A stretch of 64,000 nucleotides of DNA from Halobacillus yeomjeoni (GTDB lineage Bacteria > Bacillota > Bacilli > Bacillales > Halobacillaceae): the NCBI RefSeq assembly GCF_020171525.1, contig NZ_JAIVAI010000003.1, positions 212,452-276,451 of the forward strand, read 5' to 3'. Both the position numbers and the translations under genes were made by a program. The notes below the pieces were generated by a model. It made no database searches and had not been told where the DNA came from. It worked only from the letters and a program-made list of their open reading frames with translations. Positions 51,152 through 59,820 of the stretch are shown here, piece by piece (the stretch's first letter is position 1; every line of letters starts with the position of its first letter).

Positions 51152-52740
51152 GAAACCTCTCCTTTTTCTTTCGGTATAAAAATAGAAAATATCGTACCTT
51201 CATTCTCTGATCCGGACAATTCAATGGTTCCTCCCAACTCCTCTACAATTTCATTGACATTGGCAAGTCCGAATCCTCTGTGCTCTCCTTCTTTAGTTGA
51301 AAAACCACGAACGAATAAATAAGGTATCATTTTCTCCGATATTCCCGGACCATTGTCCTTCACCTCGAAAACAAGCTCATTCCCAACATCCGTCGCAAAG
51401 AAAGTTACCTGTTTATCAACCTGATTCTTGGGCGCTTCGAAAGCATTATCAATGACATTTCCCAAGATAGTCACCAGCTTGGACCGATTGATATGCGCAG
51501 GTATACTCTGAATCGATGATTCATCATCGATGGAAAACTCCACCTTCTTTTCAGAAGCTTTACTCAGTTTTCCAAGCAAAATGGCCTGAACTGTATCATC
51601 TTCGATTTGATCGAATAGAATTCGGTTCTGTGACTGGGTCATTACGAATTCACTTTCAATCAAACTGCAGGCTTCTTCATAGTTTTGCAGCTGCAACAAT
51701 CCAAGCAGCACATGCATTTTATTCGTATACTCGTGTGTTTGAGCCCTCAAGTCTTCAGAATATCTTTTCACCTCTGAAAGAGCATTGACCATTTCCCTGA
51801 CTTCGGTTTTATCCCGGAAGCTTGCTACGACTCCAACTACACGCCCTTCCGCCATGATCGGTGTGCGGTTGACGATGACGACCCTGTCTTTCAATCGCAT
51901 TTCCTGGTCCATTTCCGGTGCTCCTGTTTCTAACACACGCATGAGCTCGGTATTCGGAAAGACCTCTTTTATAGGTTTTTGAGTCGTGTCCTCATCAATG
52001 TCGAGCAGTTTCATTGCTGACTGATTGATCATGGATACGTGCCCGTCCTCATCAATGGAGATGATTCCTTCCTTAATAGAAGATAGGATAGCTTCCCTAT
52101 CCCTATATAAAGATGAGATTTGAAACGGTTCCAGTCCCATCGTGTCTTTGCGGATACTTTTCGCAAGTGCAAAACTTCCCATCATCCCCAATAGAAGTGT
52201 CCCGACTGAGATACCTGCAATATCCATCAGCTTCGACCAAATGGCTGAATTGATATCTTCAATTAAAAATCCTACAGAAACGATACCGATGATTTCTCCA
52301 TTCTCATCTATGATCGGAGCTTTTCCCCGTAGTGATGGACCGAGAGTCCCTTCTGCTTTGGATATATAATACTCCCCGTTTTTCAATGCACGATCGTTAT
52401 CTCCTCCCACCATCCTTTTTCCGATTTTCCACGCGTCGGGATGGGCATAGCGTACGCTTTGTTCATTTCCTACCACTACGAACTCCGCGCCGACTTGTTT
52501 TTGAACACTCAGTGCAATCGGCTGAATCACTTCAGAAGGATCTTCCCGATCGAAGGCTTTTTGAATGGCCGGCATAAAAGAAATGGTTGTCGCTGCCTGA
52601 AGAGCCAGCTGACCCATTTTCTCTTCTGTCTCCCTTTTTTCCCAATAGGCAAAGACTCCGGAAAGAATTAAGACAATGGAAACAATCAACGTTATGACAA
52701 GTGCACTGATTTTCGTTTTCAATGAAACCTGTTTATTCAT
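51148..52740 (-). CDS. CitA/DcuS-type sensor histidine kinase
   Basis: 530-aa membrane sensor for a di- or tricarboxylate. First span residues about 8-30, extracytoplasmic sCACHE/PDC domain 35-165 (VVGNEQSVRYAHPDAWKIGKRM, then EIIGIVSVGF), second span 170-195, PAS domain 220-320, then the H-box with HEYTNKMHVLLGLLQL, and a C-terminal ATPase with NVIDNAFEAPKNQ and DNGPGISEKM. This is the CitA/DcuS/CitS layout. Overlaps the regulator gene. Confidence 0.92.
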   Translation of the reverse strand: MNKQVSLKTKISALVITLIVSIVLILSGVFAYWEKRETEEKMGQLALQAATTISFMPAIQKAFDREDPSEVIQPIALSVQKQVGAEFVVVGNEQSVRYAHPDAWKIGKRMVGGDNDRALKNGEYYISKAEGTLGPSLRGKAPIIDENGEIIGIVSVGFLIEDINSAIWSKLMDIAGISVGTLLLGMMGSFALAKSIRKDTMGLEPFQISSLYRDREAILSSIKEGIISIDEDGHVSMINQSAMKLLDIDEDTTQKPIKEVFPNTELMRVLETGAPEMDQEMRLKDRVVIVNRTPIMAEGRVVGVVASFRDKTEVREMVNALSEVKRYSEDLRAQTHEYTNKMHVLLGLLQLQNYEEACSLIESEFVMTQSQNRILFDQIEDDTVQAILLGKLSKASEKKVEFSIDDESSIQSIPAHINRSKLVTILGNVIDNAFEAPKNQVDKQVTFFATDVGNELVFEVKDNGPGISEKMIPYLFVRGFSTKEGEHRGFGLANVNEIVEELGGTIELSGSENEGTIFSIFIPKEKGEVS

Positions 52741-53081
52741 TCAATATACCCCTTATGAAAACGTCGTAATTTTTTATAGTAGCAAAGATTTTTGAATAAA
52801 ATTTTTCTTTAATGCAGATACTTGAAAAAGTCAATTGTTTAATTTTGTAACCATTAAAAACCCTTTCACTTTGCATAGTACAACTTTTGTCGAAAAATTA
52901 CCAATAATCATTATAATCTAAAAGGATATTTGAAAGCGTTTCCCGAATTCACTCTATTCTTGTAATTTTTCAAAAAAAACGGTAAACTAAAAAATGATGA
53001 AAGCGATATCCATTGATTTGGCGGTCTTTAACCGATCCTGCCAAACAGTCAAAACTACATAAAAAATTAGGAGGTAACAAG
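52741..53081. promoter_or_regulatory. Promoter gap with two cre-like sites before the TAXI gene
   Basis: 341 bp between divergent genes. TGAAAGCGTTTCCC (52931-52944) matches 12 of 14 cre positions and TGAAAGCGATATCC (52998-53011) matches 13 of 14, so carbon catabolite control of the TRAP transporter is likely. The AGGAGG ribosome site is at about 53070. Confidence 0.6.
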
Positions 53082-54104
53082 ATGAAGAAATTCTCATTAT
53101 TCAGTTTAATTACTCTGATTGCATTGAGCATGCTTCTAGCTGCTTGCGGCGAAGGCGGAAACGGTGGCGGATCTGCTGACGAAGGTGAAGGCGGAGAAGC
53201 AGCCGGTGGAGATGCTAAGACAAACCTTACTATGGGTACAGGTAGTGTCGGCGGTGTTTACTACCCACTTGGCGGAGAAATGTCCAACCTTTTGAAAGAT
53301 ACGATTGAAACAGAAGGCTTTGACGTAAGCTCAGTTGAATCTGGTGCTTCTGTTGAGAACATCGCTAAAGTACAAGCTGGTAAATTCCAATTGGGAATCG
53401 CTCAGAACACGACGATGATCAATGCAGTTGAAGGTAACGGAGATTTCGAAGGAAAAGATGTCAGCAAAGTCGGTGTCATCGGATCCCTTTATCCTGAAGG
53501 ACTTCAAGTCGTAACTCTTGGAAATACAGGAATTGAGTCAATCGAAGACCTTAAAGGCAAGCGTGTAGCGGTAGGACCTCCAGGTGGAGCGACTCGTGAA
53601 GCTGCAACAATGGTTCTTGAAGCATACGGTCTTAAAGAAGGCGACTACAAAGCGTTCGAAGAAGGATTCGGCGATGCGAAAAGTAAACTTCAAAACGGTA
53701 CAATCGATGCTTCATTCGCGGTTGTAGGTGTTCCATCTTCTACAACAGACGAATTGCACGCAGCTACGAAAGACGTGAAGTTCCTGAACATCGAAGGAGA
53801 AGCTCTTGATAAAGTTGTTGAAAACAGCCAGTACGAAGCGTACACAATGGAGCCGGGAACTTATGATTGGCAGGAAGAGCCGGTTCAAACCATCACTGCG
53901 ATGGCACTTCTGATCGGTTCTACTGAACAAATCAGTGAAGACCTTGCATATGAGATTACAAAATCTCTTTACGAAAATGCAGATCAAATGACAATCGCTC
54001 AAGCTAACATGATTACAAAAGATAGTGCATTGAAAGGTGCACAAGACCTTCCGCTTCACCCAGGTGCTGAGAAGTACTTCAAAGAAGCAGGGATTCTTGA
54101 ATAA
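53082..54104 (+). CDS. TRAP transporter TAXI-type solute receptor (lipoprotein)
   Basis: 340-aa receptor of a TRAP-TAXI importer. I start at 53082 (MKKFSLFSL) with TTAGGAGGT 7 nt upstream; the lipobox is LLAACG (Cys near 21), followed by a Gly/Glu-rich linker. The TAXI mark is LTMGTGSVGGVYYPLGGEMSNLL near 50-72, then FQLGIAQN and KRVAVGPPGGATREAATMVLEAYGL. The usual substrates are glutamate, other dicarboxylates or amino acids; not resolvable here. Confidence 0.93.
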   Translation: MKKFSLFSLITLIALSMLLAACGEGGNGGGSADEGEGGEAAGGDAKTNLTMGTGSVGGVYYPLGGEMSNLLKDTIETEGFDVSSVESGASVENIAKVQAGKFQLGIAQNTTMINAVEGNGDFEGKDVSKVGVIGSLYPEGLQVVTLGNTGIESIEDLKGKRVAVGPPGGATREAATMVLEAYGLKEGDYKAFEEGFGDAKSKLQNGTIDASFAVVGVPSSTTDELHAATKDVKFLNIEGEALDKVVENSQYEAYTMEPGTYDWQEEPVQTITAMALLIGSTEQISEDLAYEITKSLYENADQMTIAQANMITKDSALKGAQDLPLHPGAEKYFKEAGILE

Positions 54105-54120
54105 TAGTCGATGATAGATG

Positions 54121-54148
54121 GAACCGGACATATTCATTTGTCCGGTTC
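54121..54148 (+). terminator. Attenuating hairpin between TAXI receptor and TRAP permease
   Basis: GAACCGGACA / TGTCCGGTTC perfect stem followed by TTTC. The permease gene is read by read-through. Confidence 0.75.
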
Positions 54149-54189
54149 TTTCGCCTTAGACTACCAAGTGGGAAACGGAGGAAAGACAC

Positions 54190-56148
54190 TTGACTACACA
54201 CGATAACCCAGAAGTCGACAAGCAGGAATTGATGGCCAAATATGATAAGGAAAGTGCCTTTCGAACGAACTTAGGTACATGGGGATGGGTCATCCTTGTC
54301 CTAGGGTCCGCCTTGACTATTTTCCAATTATATACGGCCTATCGCGGCGCATACGTATCATTGATCCAAGGAGCGGTCCACCTAGGTGCCGCATTGTGTT
54401 TGGTTTATCTCCTTTATCCAATGAAATCTACATGGACGAAGAAAAAAGGAATCCCTTGGTATGATGTTCTATTTGCAGGTGCTGCACTCTATACGAACTT
54501 TTACATCATTCAAAATTACGACCGTTTAATTAACGAAGCCATCATTTTCGGCTTCACCTATATGGACCAGATCGTAGCCACGGCCGGTATTCTTCTATTA
54601 CTTGAAGCCACACGCCGTGTCGTTGGACTGCCAATCGTCATCATTGCGATTTTGGCGCTTTTATATGGTCTTTTCGGAAACTACATCCCGGTCATCGGAC
54701 ATGCGGGGAATGATTGGCCGACGCTTGCATCTGAAATGTTCTTCAGCTCCAGTGCAATCTTCGGTATTCCGATTCAAATTTCATCCACCTACATTTTCTT
54801 ATTCCTCTTCTTCGGTGTCATTTTGGTCAAAACGAACATTGGTCAATTCTTCAATGACATCGCTCTGCGTCTGACTGGTAAGTACACCGGCGGAACGGCA
54901 AAAGCTGCCGTAGCAGCAAGTGGACTGCAAGGAATGGTCAGCGGTAGTTCCGTTGCCAACACCGTAGGTTCTGGATCCTTTACGATTCCGATGATGAAAA
55001 ATGCAGGCTTCAAGCCTCACTTTGCCGCTGCATCCGAAGCATCCGCTTCTACAGGTGGACAATTGATGCCACCGATCATGGGTGCTGCTGCCTTCATCAT
55101 GGCATCGTATACAGGAATTCCTTATAACGATATCATCGTCATTGCCATTATTCCGGCGGTCCTTTATTTCAGTGGGGTATTCTTAGGTACCCACTTCGAA
55201 GCTCGTAAACAAGGAATCCGCGGATTGTCTAAAGAGGAACTTCCAAAAACGAGTAATCTCGTAAAGCGACTTGACTTGTTCCTTCCTTTGGTGATCATCA
55301 TCGGTTTCCTATTAGCAGGATTTACACCGACATACGCAGCTCTTTTCGCAATCGGAACAGCGTTTGTCATCAGTTTCTTCCGTAAAGAAACACGGATGTC
55401 ACCAAAAGAAATCATTAAGATTCTAGAAGAAGGTGCACGTGTCGCCCTTCCCGTCATCGCAGCCTGTGCGACTGCAGGAATCATTGCGGGAACTGTGACG
55501 ACGACAGGTCTTGGACCAAAAATTGCAGGTGGAATCATCGATCTTGCACAAGGTCAATTCTTCCTTGTCATGTTCTTTACAATGATCGCTTGTATTATCC
55601 TTGGTATGGGTCTGCCGACGACTGCGAACTACGTTGTAACCGCAACGATGGCTGCACCAGCGTTGCTTGCCTTTGACGTTCCAGTCATCGCTGTACACAT
55701 GTTCGTATTCTACTTCGGTATTGTTGCCGATATCACTCCACCTGTGTGTCTCGCTGCATATGCAGGAGCAGGTATCGCGAAAGCGAATCCGATGAAGGCC
55801 GGTGTCACCGCCGTCAAACTGGCGATTGCCGCCTTTATCATCCCTTATGTATTCGTATCGAACCCGATACTACTGCTACAAGGTGATGCAAACTTCTTGA
55901 ATGTCACACTGGCCCTTACGACCGCTATGCTCGGTATGGCCAGTATCAGTGCCGCCATGATCGGCTACTTCATAACCAAAGTCAATTGGTTTGAGCGAAT
56001 CGCCATGATTGTCGGTGGTCTGATGCTTGTTTACCCGAACATCGTCATTTCCCTTATCGGGCTGGCTGTCTTTGCAGGTATTGCTGTATGGCAGATGGCT
56101 CGTAGTAAGAAAGATGACTCAGGCAAACAGGAAGCAGTAACTTCATAA
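54190..56148 (+). CDS. Fused TRAP transporter permease (DctQ-DctM)
   Basis: 652-aa membrane protein uniting the small (DctQ-like, residues about 30-150, four spans) and large (DctM-like, residues about 160-640) TRAP subunits, the usual layout for TAXI systems. Marks: MVSGSSVANTVGSGSFTIPMMKNAGF near 250-275, ASASTGGQLMPPIMGAAAFIMA near 285-306 and ILGMGLPTTANYVVTATMAAPAL near 472-494. TTG start with GGAGGA 7 nt upstream. It ends at a strong terminator. Confidence 0.93.
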   Translation: MTTHDNPEVDKQELMAKYDKESAFRTNLGTWGWVILVLGSALTIFQLYTAYRGAYVSLIQGAVHLGAALCLVYLLYPMKSTWTKKKGIPWYDVLFAGAALYTNFYIIQNYDRLINEAIIFGFTYMDQIVATAGILLLLEATRRVVGLPIVIIAILALLYGLFGNYIPVIGHAGNDWPTLASEMFFSSSAIFGIPIQISSTYIFLFLFFGVILVKTNIGQFFNDIALRLTGKYTGGTAKAAVAASGLQGMVSGSSVANTVGSGSFTIPMMKNAGFKPHFAAASEASASTGGQLMPPIMGAAAFIMASYTGIPYNDIIVIAIIPAVLYFSGVFLGTHFEARKQGIRGLSKEELPKTSNLVKRLDLFLPLVIIIGFLLAGFTPTYAALFAIGTAFVISFFRKETRMSPKEIIKILEEGARVALPVIAACATAGIIAGTVTTTGLGPKIAGGIIDLAQGQFFLVMFFTMIACIILGMGLPTTANYVVTATMAAPALLAFDVPVIAVHMFVFYFGIVADITPPVCLAAYAGAGIAKANPMKAGVTAVKLAIAAFIIPYVFVSNPILLLQGDANFLNVTLALTTAMLGMASISAAMIGYFITKVNWFERIAMIVGGLMLVYPNIVISLIGLAVFAGIAVWQMARSKKDDSGKQEAVTS

Positions 56149-56154
56149 ATTGGA

Positions 56155-56181
56155 AGAGTGGGCTTCGGCCCACTCTTTTTT
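56155..56181 (+). terminator. Terminator of the TRAP operon
   Basis: AGAGTGGGC / GCCCACTCT stem with a TTCG loop followed by six T. Confidence 0.92.
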
Positions 56182-56187
56182 ATTAGG

Positions 56188-56301
56188 TGTGGTCGATATA
56201 TTTCTATTTTGGCTGATAAAAATCTTTTCTTGCCGATAAAATGTATTTTTCGCTCATATATACAAAATTCCGCTGATATACTTCCTTTTCCACCAATATC
56301 C
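56188..56301 (+). repeat. GATAAA phased array 5 (degenerate)
   Basis: Six units with GATAAA-type cores at 56195, 56215, 56235, 56255, 56275 and 56295, exactly 20 bp apart; four are mutated (GATATA, CATATA, AATATC) but the CGCTGAT/TGCCGAT context is kept in the middle units. It opens GTGGTCGATATA. Confidence 0.85.
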
Positions 56302-56398
56302 TCCTCTGCCCCCTTATCAGACCCCAAAGTGAATATGTTAGACTGGACTAATGGCCGTAAATGACCAAATCGCTTGAAACACTTAAGGAGGCAAATAT

Positions 56399-57259
56399 TT
56401 GCCCGGTGAATACAATTTAGAACTCTCAGACTTCGATTCGTTGAAAACAGTTTCGAAAAAGATTTTCAAAATCATCAGTAAACAGTTGAATGTCAATACA
56501 GCTTACGTGACGAAGCGCGGCGATCAGTCGACTACAATTCTCAGTTCCTATAACGATGATGAAGTCATCATCCCTGAAGGATACGAGGTTGAGCACAGTG
56601 GTACATATTGTCAATATGTCATTTCCAATGAAGACAACGCCATGACCACCACGGATCTAACTACGGATGAACTGACACGAGAGATGGAAGCGACCTCTCA
56701 ATTGAACGTCAAAGGATTCCTCGGTGTCACACTGAACGATACGCATGGCAAAGTTTTTGGTACATTGTGTGTGATGGATGAAGAAGAAAAAGAGTTCGAC
56801 GGCGAAGATATCGATTTTCTGAAGTCCATGGCTGGTGTACTCTCTCACCTGATCGAGTTGGATGAGACAAAGTATAACATGGCACTACTGAATGTGCCGA
56901 TCATACCTATAACGGAAGGAATTGCAGTCCTTTCTGTACAGGGAATCATCGATCAACACCGGTCAGATAAAATTACCAGCGATGTTCTCACCTACACGAC
57001 TGAACAAGAGACGGAATACTTCGTCATCGATGTCTCAGGACTGATTGTCGTGGATGGAAACTTTCCTCAAGAGCTTATCAACATGGTCAAGTCACTTGAG
57101 ATCATGGGAGTCGAACCGATCATTACCGGAATCACACCCCATTTTGCTAAACACGAGGCTGACAACGTACAGCTCTTACAGTTAAATGTCAAAACAGTGA
57201 ACAGTCTTCAGTCCGCTCTCGAATATATCGGCTTCTCTTTAGTAGAACATGATGCATAA
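56399..57259 (+). CDS. GAF-STAS protein, RsbR-like, without the usual phospho-sites
   Basis: 286-aa cytoplasmic protein. A GAF domain fills residues about 20-150 (sensor fold: YVTKRGDQSTTIL, GTYCQYVI, GVTLNDTHGKVFGTLCVMD), then a STAS domain about 165-280 (VPIIPITEGIAVLSVQGIIDQHR, FVIDVSGLIVVDGNF). RsbR-type stressosome proteins have Thr at VVDT and TGI-RP-T positions; here they read VVDG and TGITPHFAKH, so the two phospho-Thr sites are absent. TTG start with AAGGAGG. It could be a stressosome decoy, but its partners are unknown. Confidence 0.82.
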   Translation: MPGEYNLELSDFDSLKTVSKKIFKIISKQLNVNTAYVTKRGDQSTTILSSYNDDEVIIPEGYEVEHSGTYCQYVISNEDNAMTTTDLTTDELTREMEATSQLNVKGFLGVTLNDTHGKVFGTLCVMDEEEKEFDGEDIDFLKSMAGVLSHLIELDETKYNMALLNVPIIPITEGIAVLSVQGIIDQHRSDKITSDVLTYTTEQETEYFVIDVSGLIVVDGNFPQELINMVKSLEIMGVEPIITGITPHFAKHEADNVQLLQLNVKTVNSLQSALEYIGFSLVEHDA

Positions 57260-57261
57260 AC

Positions 57262-57295
57262 AAAACCCTCATCCAACGAACGGATGAGGGTTTTC
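57262..57295 (+). terminator. Terminator between GAF-STAS and pcp genes
   Basis: CCCTCATCC / GGATGAGGG stem with T-run on the plus strand and A-rich (T on minus) sequence to the left. Confidence 0.85.
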
Positions 57296-57299
57296 CTAA

Positions 57300-57899
57300 T
57301 TATAAACTTTCAATCATTACCTTCACAGCCTCTGTTAAATCATCCTGCGACCAGCTTGGAAGCTCTTTATGTTGCACTGCTAATCCATGAGAAGCAGGGA
57401 TATGAACAAATCCGAATGGAATTTTCTTACTCTGGCTTTGCAGATGATAGAGTCCCTGGTACATGATGTGATTGCATAAATACGTACCGGCACTATTGGA
57501 AATCCCAGCCGGGAAACCTGCTTCATTTAATTTCTCAACAGTATCCTTGATGGGAAGCGTAGAAAAAATCCCATCCGGACCGTCAGGCTGAATCTTCTCC
57601 CCTGATAAAACCCTTCCCTCGTTATCCGCCTCTCCTTCGTTACAATTGATTGCAATCCGTTCTGGAGTCATTTTATGACGGCCGGTAGCAAGACCTAAAG
57701 AAACCACCACATCCGGCTGCAGCTCCTTTATGTACCCGACAAGGTCCCCGCCTGCTCTCTCGAAATCTACAGGCAGTATTTTTCCGACCACTGTAAACTT
57801 ACCGATCACCTTCCCATCCATCTCATTTACGATCGGAATCGTAGGGTTGATAGAAAAATTCAAAAAAGGTTCGAAACCTGTAAGCAGCAACTTCTTCAT
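57300..57899 (-). CDS. pcp: Pyroglutamyl peptidase I (pyrrolidone carboxyl peptidase)
   Basis: Cytoplasmic cysteine peptidase (family C15) that removes N-terminal pyroglutamate. Start at 57899 (MKKLLLTGFEPF) with GAGGAGG upstream gives 199 aa. Catalytic signatures: ERIAINCNEGEAD region (Glu), SNSAGTYLCNHIMYQGLYH (Cys near 142) and GFVHIPAS (His near 166). All three catalytic residues are present. Confidence 0.93.
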   Translation of the reverse strand: MKKLLLTGFEPFLNFSINPTIPIVNEMDGKVIGKFTVVGKILPVDFERAGGDLVGYIKELQPDVVVSLGLATGRHKMTPERIAINCNEGEADNEGRVLSGEKIQPDGPDGIFSTLPIKDTVEKLNEAGFPAGISNSAGTYLCNHIMYQGLYHLQSQSKKIPFGFVHIPASHGLAVQHKELPSWSQDDLTEAVKVMIESL

Positions 57900-57952
57900 G
57901 TAACATCCTCCTCTATGAAAAGCATACCCCTTTACAATCATCGCGACACAAA

Positions 57953-57980
57953 AAAGACTGCCTCCTTAGAGACAGTCTTT
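57953..57980 (-). terminator. Terminator after the sugar ABC operon
   Basis: AAAGACTG / CAGTCTTT with inner CTC/GAG pairing, followed on the minus strand by six T. Confidence 0.85.
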
Positions 57981-57986
57981 CTTTCT

Positions 57987-58808
57987 TTACCCTTTAACAG
58001 CTCCATCCATAATTCCTTTTATGAAGAAACGCTGCAACACGATGAACAAGACGACGACTGGAACAATCGTCAGCAAGTTCGCAGCAAGGACTTGTGACCA
58101 AGGAATCGCAACCGACTCACTGGACAGCATCGCAAGCTTCAGAGGGAGGGTGAACTTGTCCTCGGACTGAAGCAAAACAAGCGGCATCGTGAACGAGTTC
58201 CAGTTATTGACGAATTCGATGATAACTAGAGTCGTAATGGCCGGCTTGATGACAGGCAGGACGACCTGGAAGAATATGCGGAATTCACCGCAGCCATCGA
58301 TCCGGGCGGCTTCCAATAACTCATCAGGAACATCATCGATATACTGTTTCATGAAGAATACTCCGAACACAGTGACCCCGAACGGGATGATCAAACTGAT
58401 CAATGAATCATACATGCCGAGCTTGATGATGATGAAATACAAAGGCAGCAGCAGTGCCGGAGGTGGCACCGTCATCGTTCCGACCAAAATCATGAACAAC
58501 ACGTTTTTACCGAAAATATGCTTTTTCGATAAGGCATATCCAGCCATAGTCGCAAAAATCGTAATTAAAATCGTTGCGGAAACCGTTACGAGTATCGAGT
58601 TCCAGAACGTTTGTGTAAAGTCCAAGCGATCCCAAATCAACGGGAAGTTTTCCCAATGGAATTCCTTCGGCCAAAAGGTCGGAGGAAATTGAGTGATTTC
58701 TCTATCCGACTTCACACTGGAGATGAACAGCCAATAGATCGGCATCAAGAAGATGACCGTTAACGTCCACATGAATACTTGCAATAAAATCGGGTGTTTC
58801 GTTTTCAT
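57987..58808 (-). CDS. Sugar ABC transporter permease (MalG-like)
   Basis: 273-aa six-span permease of a CUT1 sugar importer. The EAA loop is ELLEAARIDGCGEFRIFFQVVLPVIKP near residues 175-201. Third gene of a binding protein - permease - permease operon controlled by the LacI regulator at 61.2 kb. The ATPase must come from elsewhere. Confidence 0.92.
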   Translation of the reverse strand: MKTKHPILLQVFMWTLTVIFLMPIYWLFISSVKSDREITQFPPTFWPKEFHWENFPLIWDRLDFTQTFWNSILVTVSATILITIFATMAGYALSKKHIFGKNVLFMILVGTMTVPPPALLLPLYFIIIKLGMYDSLISLIIPFGVTVFGVFFMKQYIDDVPDELLEAARIDGCGEFRIFFQVVLPVIKPAITTLVIIEFVNNWNSFTMPLVLLQSEDKFTLPLKLAMLSSESVAIPWSQVLAANLLTIVPVVVLFIVLQRFFIKGIMDGAVKG

Positions 58809-58828
58809 AAGTACAATCCTCCTCGCCT

Positions 58829-59731
58829 TTATCCAAGCTTCTTATCCACTGCGCGTTTCTGCCACACCGTAATGACGATGATGATCAAGAACAAAATGTA
58901 AGACATTGCGGATGCGGTTCCGATACGGAAGAACTGGAAGGCTTCGTTATAAATCAGGAATGGAACCGTCGTTGTTGAATCCCCAGGTCCTCCTCCTGTC
59001 ATGACGTAAATTTCCTGGAAGACTTTCAACGTATCAATCATAAGCAGGACGGATACGACAAGGGTAATACGTCCGAGCAACGGCCATGTGATATACCAGA
59101 ACTTCTTGAACGGAGTGGCACCATCAATATCCGCAGACTCATAAAGACTGTGAGGGATATTCTGCAATCCAGCTAAGTAAATAAGCATGAAATAACCGAT
59201 TTTCTTCCAAGCACTCATGATGGCGATGACCGGCATCGCTAATAATGAATTGGAAAACCAGTTCGGTCCATCAATTCCGAATTTGTAAAGCAGCGCGTTG
59301 ACGAGCCCTTGATCACTGTTGAAAATGAACAGGAAAATCAAACTGGCACTTACAATGGAAATGATGTATGGAATGAATAAGACCGTTCTGAAAAAATTGA
59401 TCCCTTTCAACTGACGGTTTACGAAAATCGCCAATAGAGCTGAACTGACTAGAGTAATCGGAATATAGACGATTCCGTAATAGGCCGTGTTCCATAGGGA
59501 CTTGATGAATAAGTCATTTTTGAAAACTTCGATATATTGGTTCAGGCCTACGAATTCACCCGGTATATTGAACAGTCCGGTTTGTCTCATCTCCATCGGA
59601 TTGATGGTTTTGAAACTGGCAATGAATGCCCAGACAATCGGATACATGACAAATAAGGAAAGGATGAGAAGGGCTGGTGCCAAAAAAGCATAGCCAGTCC
59701 AATCCGTTTTACGCAAATCAAATCGCTTCAT
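58829..59731 (-). CDS. Sugar ABC transporter permease (MalF-like)
   Basis: 300-aa six-span permease, partner of the previous gene. EAA loop SLYESADIDGATPFKKFWYITWPLL near residues 195-219, and LMIDTLKVFQEIYVMTGGGPGDSTTTVPFLIYNEAF near 230-265 are CUT1 marks. It follows the binding-protein gene after a hairpin. Confidence 0.92.
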   Translation of the reverse strand: MKRFDLRKTDWTGYAFLAPALLILSLFVMYPIVWAFIASFKTINPMEMRQTGLFNIPGEFVGLNQYIEVFKNDLFIKSLWNTAYYGIVYIPITLVSSALLAIFVNRQLKGINFFRTVLFIPYIISIVSASLIFLFIFNSDQGLVNALLYKFGIDGPNWFSNSLLAMPVIAIMSAWKKIGYFMLIYLAGLQNIPHSLYESADIDGATPFKKFWYITWPLLGRITLVVSVLLMIDTLKVFQEIYVMTGGGPGDSTTTVPFLIYNEAFQFFRIGTASAMSYILFLIIIVITVWQKRAVDKKLG

Positions 59732-59774
59732 GTTACCAGCTCACTTCCTTTTCTTTGGTGAAGGGCAAATAAGG

Positions 59775-59803
59775 AAGGAGCTAGAACCCTGCCCTAGCTC
59801 CTT
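59775..59803 (-). terminator. Attenuating hairpin after the sugar-binding-protein gene
   Basis: AAGGAGCTAG / CTAGCTCCTT stem in the gap between binding protein and permease. The following T-stretch is short, so this is a leaky terminator or mRNA stabiliser. Confidence 0.6.
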
Positions 59804-59820
59804 TCACTCCTTACTGCCTA

